NCBI GenBank assembly: GCA_003488105.1
Contig: DNMS01000013.1
Span: forward strand, 1 to 5,275
Length of the DNA stretch: 5,275 nt
Source: Rhodospirillaceae bacterium
Lineage (GTDB): Bacteria > Pseudomonadota > Alphaproteobacteria > Rhodospirillales_A > Casp-alpha2
Reading direction: 5' to 3'
Below are positions 1 to 4,727 of the stretch, piece by piece. The notes under the pieces are model-generated. The model was not told the DNA's origin, ran no database searches, and saw only the letters and a program-made list of their open reading frames with translations. The translations under genes were made by a program, and so were the position numbers. How positions within the stretch are numbered: the stretch's first letter is position 1; each line of letters begins with the position of its first letter.

Positions 1-652
1 CGTGCGCTACGGCCCGGGGGTGGACGGCATCGGATCGGTCCTCATCCCGCGCGACGCGGAAGGCCTGGAATTCGGCAAGCCGACGCCGTTCCTGGGCGGC
101 GACGACTGGGCGCCGATGTTCTTCACCGACCTTTACGTGCCGCCGGAAAACATTCTGCTGCGCGAAGGCGGTTTCAAGAAACAGATCGCGGGCTTCAACG
201 TGGAGCGTATCGGCAACACGGCGCGCTCCCTCGCCCTTGGCCGCTTGGCGTTCGAGACGGCCAAGGAACACGCCAAGACCCGCAAGCAGTTCGACCGGCC
301 CTTGGCCGAATTCCAGGGCCTGCAATGGAAGTTCGCGGAAATGCAGATCAAGCTCGACGCCGGGCAACTGCTGCTGTACCGCGCCGCGGTGAACGCCGAC
401 AACGGTTTCCCCTCGGCCCAGGAAACGGCCATCGCCAAGGCGTTCTGTAACGAGGCCGGGCATTGGATCTCGTCGGAGGCCCTGCAGGTCATGGGCGGCA
501 TGGGATATAGCCAGGACTCGATCGTCGAATACTGCTTCCGCCGCACGCGGGGCTGGATGATCGCCGGCGGGTCCATCGAAATCCTCAAGAACCGCATCGC
601 CGAGGGGGTGTTCGACACCCGGTTCTCGCAGCGTCCCCCAAAAGCGAAATGA
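1..652 (+). CDS. Acyl-CoA dehydrogenase, C-terminal part (5' end outside window)
   Basis: This is an FAD-dependent acyl-CoA dehydrogenase, which introduces the alpha-beta double bond in an acyl-CoA and passes electrons to ETF. The open frame enters from the left edge (first full codon at base 2) and ends at TGA 650-652. About 216 residues are visible of a family usually near 380, so roughly the N-terminal 160-170 are missing. The visible part begins in the middle beta-domain (FFTDLYVPPENIL, fragment residues 40-52) and continues into the C-terminal helical domain. That domain has the conserved RKQF (94-97), the FQGLQWKFAEM helix and the LQVMGGMGYS motif (161-170). The usual catalytic Glu near the C-terminus is replaced by Gly in AGGSIEI (188-194). 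However, NVERIG carries a Glu at 68, where isovaleryl- and long-chain acyl-CoA dehydrogenases place their catalytic base. It probably forms an operon with the synthetase 10 bp downstream. Family is certain; substrate is unknown. Confidence 0.95.
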   Translation, partial: VRYGPGVDGIGSVLIPRDAEGLEFGKPTPFLGGDDWAPMFFTDLYVPPENILLREGGFKKQIAGFNVERIGNTARSLALGRLAFETAKEHAKTRKQFDRPLAEFQGLQWKFAEMQIKLDAGQLLLYRAAVNADNGFPSAQETAIAKAFCNEAGHWISSEALQVMGGMGYSQDSIVEYCFRRTRGWMIAGGSIEILKNRIAEGVFDTRFSQRPPKAK

Positions 653-668
653 CCAAAGCCAAATGAGT
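641..668 (+). repeat. 14-bp tandem duplication spanning the stop/start junction
   Basis: AAAGCGAAATGA (641-652) is followed at a 14-base period by AAAGCCAAATGA (655-666), matching at 11 of 12 positions. The first copy supplies the TGA stop of the dehydrogenase and the second supplies the ATG start of the synthetase. A five-codon frame (MTKAK) starting at the first-copy ATG (649) ends at TGA 664-666, overlapping the synthetase start. The duplication is seen directly. That it split an older ATGA overlap is inference. Confidence 0.6.
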
Positions 669-2738
669 GACAACGCGACCCTGGTCCGGGCCCTGTTCAC
701 GCCCCGGGCCGTGGCCCTGATCGGCGCCTCGGCGGACCCCACGAAAAACTCCGGCCGGCCGCAGCGGTTCCTGAAAGCCCACGGCTATACCGGCGACGTC
801 TATCCCATCAACCCGGGCCGCGACGATGTTCAGGGCGTCAAGGCGTTCAAGTCCGTCGCCGACGTTCCGGGCCCGGTCGACCATGCCTTCGTCATGGTCC
901 CGGCCAAGCATGTCGAGGACGCCATCCGTGACTGCGGCGCCAAGGGTGTGCCGGTCGCGACGATCTATTCCGACGGCTTCGCCGAAACGGGCGACGAAGG
1001 CCGCAAGATGCAGGAACGGCTGGTCGCCACGGCACGCAAGGCCGGCGTGCGCCTGATCGGGCCCAATTCCATGGGCGTCATTCATCCGGCCTCCTCGCTG
1101 ACCCTGTCCGTCAACGCGGTGCTGGAAATGGAAGGGATCAAGCCGGGCGGCCTGTCGCTCATTTCCCAGAGCGGCACCATCCTGGGCACGCTGTTGAGCC
1201 GGGGCGCCGCGCGCGGCATCGGTTTCGCCCGCATGATCGGCGTCGGCAATGAAAGCGACCTGGGCGTGGGCGAGCTGGTCGACCTGCTGGTCGACGATCC
1301 GGACACCAAGGCCATTCTGCTGTTCATCGAAGCCGTGCGCGACGGCGCTGTCCTGGCCGCCGCATCGCGCCGCGCGTTCGAGGCCGGCAAGCCGGTGATC
1401 GCCTACAAGCTCGGCCGCTCCGACGCCGGGCGCGAACTGGCGCTCAGCCATTCCGGGGCCATCGCCGGCCCGGCCAAGGCGGCGGACGCCTATTTCAAGG
1501 CGCACGCCATTGCCCGCGTCGAAATGCTGGAAGGCCTGTTGGAATCTCCACCCCTGTTCCTGGGCCATCCGCCCGCGAAAGGAAAACGCGTCGCCGTGGT
1601 CACCACCACGGGCGGCGGGGCGGCCTCCGTCGCCGACCGCCTGGGCCTGCTGGGGGCGACCCTGGTGCCGGCACCCGACAGCGTGCGCGAAGCGCTGCGC
1701 GGCCACGGTTTGGAAATCGGCCGTGGTCCCCTGGTCGACCTGACCATGGCGGGCACGCGGGAAGGGGTTTACGGCGCGGCGCTGGAACAGTTGCTGGCGG
1801 CGGACGAGATCGACGCCGTGGTCACGGTCGTCGGCTCCTCCGGCCAGTTCAAGCCGGAACTGGCCGTCGCCCCCATCGTCGACCATGCGGCGGGGGCGTC
1901 CAAGCCCGTGGCGGCCTTCATCGCCCCCCAGGCGGACAAGTCGCTGGCCCTGTTGCAGGCCGCCGGGATCGCCAATTTCCGCACGCCCGAAGCCTGCGCC
2001 GATGCGGTCATGGCGTTCCTTAACCGCAGCGCGCCGCGCGCGCTGCCCGAGGTCGATGCTTACGCCAAGGACCGGGCCGACGCCCTGACGTCCCGCGCCC
2101 CGGCGGCGTTGCTGAACGAGCGCGAGGCGTCCTTGGTGTTCGAGGCCCTGGGTCTGCCCATCGCGCCGGCCCAGGTCATCATGGCGCCGGGCGAGCCCGT
2201 CGCCGTGCCGTTCCCAGTCGCGGTCAAGGTCCTGGCCCGGGACATTCAGCACAAGACGGAACGTGGCCTGGTGCGCCTCGGCATCGACACACCCGAAGAC
2301 CTGTGGGCGGCGGCGGAACAACTGTTGGCCGAAGTTCCGGAGGCCGAGGGTATTCTGGTCCAGTCCATGGCCCAGGGCGTGATCGGTGAGGTCATTGTTG
2401 GATACCGTCTGGACCAGGAAGCCGGGCCCATCGTGCTGGTCGGCCCCGGCGGGGTGATGGCCGAGGTCTATGACGATGCCGCCGTGCGCACGGCCCCCGT
2501 GGACGAGGCCGAGGCCATGGCCATGATCCAGGAGGTCAAGGGACTGGCCCCGATCCGGGGGTTCCGGGGCAAGCCGGCGGGAGACCTGAAGGCTTTGGCC
2601 AAGGCCGTCGCGGCGCTGTCCAATCTGGCCGTGCTCGACACGCCGGTGCTGGAGGCCGAGATCAATCCCCTGATGGTCCGGGGCGAGGGGCAGGGCGTTG
2701 TCGCCGTCGATGCGCTGCTGCGGCTCAAATCCCGCTAA
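663..2738 (+). CDS. NDP-forming (ADP-forming type) acyl-CoA synthetase, fused alpha-beta
   Basis: This protein of 691 residues belongs to the acetate--CoA ligase (ADP-forming) / acyl-CoA synthetase family, related to succinyl-CoA synthetase. The family interconverts acid + CoA + NTP with acyl-CoA + NDP + Pi through a phosphohistidine. The order is CoA-binding Rossmann domain (about 8-140: IGASADPTK near 20-28, IGPNSMGV 132-139), then a succinyl-CoA-ligase-like domain (about 145-290: SQSGTILG 168-175). A linker ligase domain (about 305-455) and a C-terminal ATP-grasp domain (about 480-691: DIQHKTERG 527-535, VGPGGVMAE 593-601, EINPL 666-670) follow. His263 in ALSHSGAIAG matches the catalytic phosphohistidine, and His530 matches the second His of the beta part, so the enzyme looks active. 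ATG 663 is the first Met in a frame starting just after the dehydrogenase stop. The ribosome binding site is weak, so translational coupling is likely. Full-length, no signal peptide, hence cytoplasmic. The organic acid used is not evident. Confidence 0.93.
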   Translation: MSDNATLVRALFTPRAVALIGASADPTKNSGRPQRFLKAHGYTGDVYPINPGRDDVQGVKAFKSVADVPGPVDHAFVMVPAKHVEDAIRDCGAKGVPVATIYSDGFAETGDEGRKMQERLVATARKAGVRLIGPNSMGVIHPASSLTLSVNAVLEMEGIKPGGLSLISQSGTILGTLLSRGAARGIGFARMIGVGNESDLGVGELVDLLVDDPDTKAILLFIEAVRDGAVLAAASRRAFEAGKPVIAYKLGRSDAGRELALSHSGAIAGPAKAADAYFKAHAIARVEMLEGLLESPPLFLGHPPAKGKRVAVVTTTGGGAASVADRLGLLGATLVPAPDSVREALRGHGLEIGRGPLVDLTMAGTREGVYGAALEQLLAADEIDAVVTVVGSSGQFKPELAVAPIVDHAAGASKPVAAFIAPQADKSLALLQAAGIANFRTPEACADAVMAFLNRSAPRALPEVDAYAKDRADALTSRAPAALLNEREASLVFEALGLPIAPAQVIMAPGEPVAVPFPVAVKVLARDIQHKTERGLVRLGIDTPEDLWAAAEQLLAEVPEAEGILVQSMAQGVIGEVIVGYRLDQEAGPIVLVGPGGVMAEVYDDAAVRTAPVDEAEAMAMIQEVKGLAPIRGFRGKPAGDLKALAKAVAALSNLAVLDTPVLEAEINPLMVRGEGQGVVAVDALLRLKSR

Positions 2739-2761
2739 GTCTGACTTTAGTTAACCTTGCT

Positions 2762-2789
2762 TTGAACGGCCACGGGATCGGCGTATCCT
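2762..2789 (+). promoter_or_regulatory. Possible sigma70-type promoter for the RidA-family gene
   Basis: TTGAAC (2762-2767) resembles a -35 box and TATCCT (2784-2789) a -10 box, separated by 16 bases. It lies in a 110-bp gap following a complete operon end, about 60 bases upstream of the RidA start. It is based on consensus match only, with 4 of 6 matches in each hexamer. Confidence 0.4.
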
Positions 2790-2792
2790 TGG

Positions 2793-2808
2793 CGGCAATA
2801 AAGTGCCG
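2793..2808 (+). other. Small hairpin in the RidA leader
   Basis: CGGCA (2793-2797) can pair with TGCCG (2804-2808) around a six-base loop. An alternative pairing is ATCGGC (2777-2782) with either of two GCCGAT copies (2805-2810, 2814-2819). There is no T-tract, so it is not a normal intrinsic terminator of the upstream operon. It could be chance in GC-rich DNA. Confidence 0.25.
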
Positions 2809-2835
2809 ATAAGGCCGATTGGGAAAAGCAGGTGC

Positions 2836-2842
2836 AGGGAGG
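2836..2842 (+). promoter_or_regulatory. Strong ribosome binding site fixing the RidA start
   Basis: AGGGAGG lies 6 bases before ATG 2849. It settles the start there rather than at the in-frame TTG 2819, which would add ten residues encoded through the Shine-Dalgarno itself. Confidence 0.8.
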
Positions 2843-2848
2843 CACCCC

Positions 2849-3217
2849 ATGACCAGCCAACAGAACGATATCGAACGCCGCCATGCAAGTGCCCGCATGA
2901 GCCAGATCGCCGCCACCGCCGATACGGTCTATCTGGCAGGGCAGGTCGCCACAGGTGATGCCCGGGGCGCCAGCGTGGCCGAGCAGACGCGGGAAATCCT
3001 CGGCAACATCGATGCCTATCTGGCGGAAATGGGCACGGACAAGTCGCGGGTTCTGCAGGCCCAGATCTGGCTTAGCGACATGGCCTGTTTCGCCGAAATG
3101 AACGAAGTATGGGACGCCTGGGTCGACCCCAAGGCGACGCCCGTCCGTGCCTGCGTGCAGGCGGCCCTGGCCTCGCCCGACTGGAAGGTCGAGATCATGG
3201 TGACGGCGGCGCGGTAA
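2849..3217 (+). CDS. RidA/YjgF/YER057c/UK114-family protein
   Basis: This small protein of 122 residues is of typical length for the family. RidA proteins are trimeric; the archetype hydrolyses reactive enamine/imine intermediates to ketoacids and ammonia, protecting PLP enzymes, while many paralogues have other or unknown roles. Visible hallmarks are RMSQIAATADTVYLAGQVA (about 16-34), TREILGNIDAYLAEMG (47-62), the VLQAQIWLSDM strand/helix (68-78), MNEVWDAWV (84-92) and the C-terminal PVRACVQAALASPDWKVEI block. Arg100 matches the Arg that binds the substrate carboxylate in active RidA, and Glu115 is the conserved acidic residue, so a binding pocket is present. The MNEVWDAW form suggests a RidA subgroup distinct from the E. 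coli archetype (from memory of the family). It stands alone, with its own likely promoter and good ribosome binding site, and a repeat element begins 14 bases past its stop. No signal peptide; cytoplasmic. Substrate is unknown. Confidence 0.93.
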   Translation: MTSQQNDIERRHASARMSQIAATADTVYLAGQVATGDARGASVAEQTREILGNIDAYLAEMGTDKSRVLQAQIWLSDMACFAEMNEVWDAWVDPKATPVRACVQAALASPDWKVEIMVTAAR

Positions 3218-3230
3218 GAATTTTGATTTG

Positions 3231-3259
3231 AACCACAGAGGCGGTGAGGCGGTGAGAAG
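3231..3259 (+). repeat. Left outer inverted-repeat arm
   Basis: This 29-base arm begins AACCACAGAG and carries GGCGGTGA twice in tandem (3240-3247, 3248-3255). Its reverse complement occurs at 3356-3384 with a single difference. It starts 14 bases after the RidA stop codon. Confidence 0.88.
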
Positions 3260-3273
3260 GACATTGAGGATTT

Positions 3274-3300
3274 CTGGATCCCCGCCTTCGCGGGGATGAC
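3274..3300 (+). repeat. REP-like hairpin 1
   Basis: The perfect 8-bp stem ATCCCCGC (3278-3285) / GCGGGGAT (3290-3297) closes a CTTC loop, flanked by CTGG and GAC. It resembles the CTGGAT...GCGGG(G/A)ATGAC palindromes dispersed in many proteobacterial genomes (from memory). It is an inverted copy of hairpin 2, matching at 23 of 27 positions. Confidence 0.8.
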
Positions 3301-3323
3301 GGGATTGATTATCCGCGCATCCA

Positions 3324-3350
3324 GTCATTCCCGCGTAAGCGGGAATCCAG
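3324..3350 (-). repeat. REP-like hairpin 2, inverted copy of hairpin 1
   Basis: The perfect 8-bp stem ATTCCCGC (3327-3334) / GCGGGAAT (3339-3346) closes a GTAA loop. Its reverse complement differs from hairpin 1 at four positions. Two are a paired C:G to T:A exchange in the stem, and two are in the loop. The core ATTCCC-N8-GGGAAT has the same form as the dRS3 repeat of Neisseria, though relatedness is not implied. Confidence 0.8.
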
Positions 3351-3355
3351 GCTTT

Positions 3356-3384
3356 CTTCTCACCGCCTCACCGTCTCTGTGGTT
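3356..3384 (-). repeat. Right outer inverted-repeat arm
   Basis: Reverse complement of the left arm with one change (A for G at arm position 11). It ends CTCTGTGGTT, 53 bases before the ATG of the phosphodiesterase gene, so the element lies within any long leader reading into that gene. No run of T follows it, so it is not a classic intrinsic terminator on the + strand. Confidence 0.88.
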
Positions 3385-3392
3385 ACCTTCCC

Positions 3393-3423
3393 TTGAAACT
3401 TTCGGATCAACCCCGGGCATTAC
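3393..3423 (+). promoter_or_regulatory. Weak promoter candidate for the phosphodiesterase operon
   Basis: TTGAAA (3393-3398) is a good -35-like hexamer just outside the repeat element. The best -10-like sequence, CATTAC (3418-3423), is poor and spaced by 19 bases. A promoter is expected here because the upstream gene is separated by a 154-bp palindromic element, but the match is weak. Confidence 0.2.
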
Positions 3424-3437
3424 GGAATAAGACTAAG

Positions 3438-4703
3438 ATGATCATCACCAAACGCGCGGTTGTCGTGATCTGCGACGGCTTGCGAGCCGACATGATTACC
3501 CCCGACTGGACCCCTAACCTGTGGCGGTTGAAAGAACGTTTCCGCAGCTTCGCCAATCACCGCAGCGTCTTTCCCTCGACCACGCGGACCAATGCGGCGT
3601 CCCTCGCCACCGGCTGTTATCCGGCCCGTCACGGCCTGGAAGGCAACGCCATGGCCCTGGAAGAGGACGGCCGGTTCGAGGTGCTGAGCGTCGGCCCCCC
3701 GGGATTCCGCGATCGTCTGGAAAAGGCGCGGGGGCGGACTCTGACCATGCCGACCCTGTCCGAACGGGTGACAGGTGCCGGCGGCCGGGCGGTGGTCTAT
3801 TCCAACGTGTCGCCGGGGGCGGCCATGTTCCACGACCCGGACGGCCACGGTTTCATTTATCATCGGTCGTTCTCGCAAGGCCCCGGCCGCGCCGTGCTGG
3901 ACCCGTTGGGCATCGCGCATACGGCGGCTGGGGACACGGTCCTGACCGACCGGTTCCTGGACGAGGTTCTGATCCCCGGCGGGCCGGAATACGCCCTGAT
4001 CTGGCAGTGCGAGCCCGACCATACCCAGCACGCGGTCGCCCTGGGGTCGCCCGAGCATCTGGCGGTCATCGCCGCCGCCGATGCCAACGCCGGGCGTATC
4101 GCCGACCGTGTCGAGGAGATGGATCCGACGGGGGAAAACATCCTGCTGCTGGTGGGCTCCGACCACGGCCATGAAACGACGACCGAGATCGTCGATCTGG
4201 ACGAGGTGCTGGTCGCCGCCGGCCTGAAGGACGGGCCGGACAGCCGCGAGGTCGCCATCGCGCCCCAGGGCACGTCGGTGACGATCTATCTGGCGCCCGA
4301 AGCCATGGAGCGGGAAGGGGCCATCGTCGCCTTCCTGATGGCGCATCCGGCGGTCGGCGGCGTCGTCCACGGCGCCGACCTTGCGAAACTGGGCATGCCC
4401 GTGGGCGAGGGCGTGCCACGCATCGCCGTGACCGGCAGGGTGACCGACGCGGCGAACGAATTCGGGGTCAAAGGCGGCTCGGTCGCGTTCCAGGGCACGC
4501 TGAAGATTTCCAACAACCAGGGCTGTGGCCAACACGGCGGCTTGGGCACCTATGAACAGAGTCCCTTCGCCATGGCGCGCGGGTTGCTCTACCGGGGCGG
4601 CACGGAAAGTGGCGATCCGACCAGCACGGTCGATTTGGCACCGACGATCCTGCGCCATCTGGGCCTTGATCACGCCGATATGGATGGCGCGCCCCTGCCC
4701 TGA
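3438..4703 (+). CDS. Alkaline-phosphatase-superfamily phosphodiesterase / nucleotide pyrophosphatase-like protein
   Basis: This 421-residue protein has the two-metal hydrolase fold of the NPP / type I phosphodiesterase family. Asp13 (ICDGLRAD) is the first metal ligand. FPSTTRTNAASLATG (45-59) is the nucleophile loop, with Thr49 aligning to the NPP nucleophile and Asn52 to the usual Asn. Further ligands are Asp194 and His198 (EPDHTQH), Asp242 and His243 (GSDHGHE), and His366 (GQHGG). The C-terminal block TSTVDLAPTILRHLGL is typical of the superfamily. All metal ligands look present, so it should be active on a phosphate or phosphonate mono- or diester; the family also includes phosphonoacetate hydrolases. 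I chose ATG 3438, which starts at the core strand MIITKRAVVVICDG. An in-frame TTG at 3393 would add 15 unlikely residues. There is only a weak GGAAT ahead. No signal peptide is seen, so it is probably cytoplasmic, unusual beside exported phosphodiesterases. It is followed after 24 bases by a substrate-binding protein gene, likely co-transcribed. Confidence 0.9.
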   Translation: MIITKRAVVVICDGLRADMITPDWTPNLWRLKERFRSFANHRSVFPSTTRTNAASLATGCYPARHGLEGNAMALEEDGRFEVLSVGPPGFRDRLEKARGRTLTMPTLSERVTGAGGRAVVYSNVSPGAAMFHDPDGHGFIYHRSFSQGPGRAVLDPLGIAHTAAGDTVLTDRFLDEVLIPGGPEYALIWQCEPDHTQHAVALGSPEHLAVIAAADANAGRIADRVEEMDPTGENILLLVGSDHGHETTTEIVDLDEVLVAAGLKDGPDSREVAIAPQGTSVTIYLAPEAMEREGAIVAFLMAHPAVGGVVHGADLAKLGMPVGEGVPRIAVTGRVTDAANEFGVKGGSVAFQGTLKISNNQGCGQHGGLGTYEQSPFAMARGLLYRGGTESGDPTSTVDLAPTILRHLGLDHADMDGAPLP

Positions 4704-4714
4704 CCACCCAGCAA

Positions 4715-4720
4715 AAGGAA
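4715..4720 (+). promoter_or_regulatory. Ribosome binding site of the substrate-binding protein gene
   Basis: AAGGAA lies 7 bases before ATG 4728 and supports that start. It lies within the 24-bp gap after the phosphodiesterase stop, which leaves no room for a separate promoter between them. Confidence 0.7.
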
Positions 4721-4727
4721 CGCCCAG

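Larger units (their letters stand above)
3231..3384. repeat. 154-bp nested inverted-repeat element (MITE- or REP-cluster-like)
   Basis: The outer arms 3231-3259 and 3356-3384 are inverted copies of 29 bases matching at 28 positions. The one difference, G3241 against T3374, would still pair as G-U in RNA. Each arm reads AACCACAGAG at the outer end and contains GGCGGTGA in or near tandem. Inside are two REP-like hairpins in opposite orientation (3274-3300 and 3324-3350), around a 23-bp centre. There is no open frame of note and no clear target-site duplication. It fills most of the 220-bp gap between the RidA and phosphodiesterase genes, and I see nothing else in that gap except a weak promoter candidate. 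Structure is directly visible; mobility is inferred. Confidence 0.85.

Noticed and set aside
585..2321. Long open frame of 578 residues on the - strand, antisense to the synthetase
   Set aside because: It is a shadow of the GC-rich synthetase gene: low-complexity, rich in Arg, Gly, Asp, Gln and His, with no family motif. The + strand frame has clear domains and catalytic residues.
2747..3328. Minus-strand frame of 193 residues opposite the RidA gene, whose start reads through the repeat element
   Set aside because: Its N-terminal HPREGGDPE-type string comes from translating the REP-like hairpin, a common annotation artefact; the rest mirrors the RidA gene.
3274..3350. Inner hairpins as a CRISPR array or intrinsic terminator
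   Set aside because: There are only two copies, in opposite orientation, with no regular spacers, so this is not CRISPR. Neither hairpin is followed by a T-run, so intrinsic termination is not supported.
3231..3384. Target-site duplication flanking the repeat element
   Set aside because: The immediate flanks (ATTTG on the left, ACCTT on the right) do not match. TTTGAA and TTGAAA nearby are similar but at unequal distances, so no duplication can be claimed.
3393..3437. TTG start at 3393 for the phosphodiesterase
   Set aside because: It would add 15 residues (KLSDQPRALRNKTK-like) before the core first strand, has no ribosome binding site, and begins 9 bases from the repeat element. ATG 3438 fits the family N-terminus.
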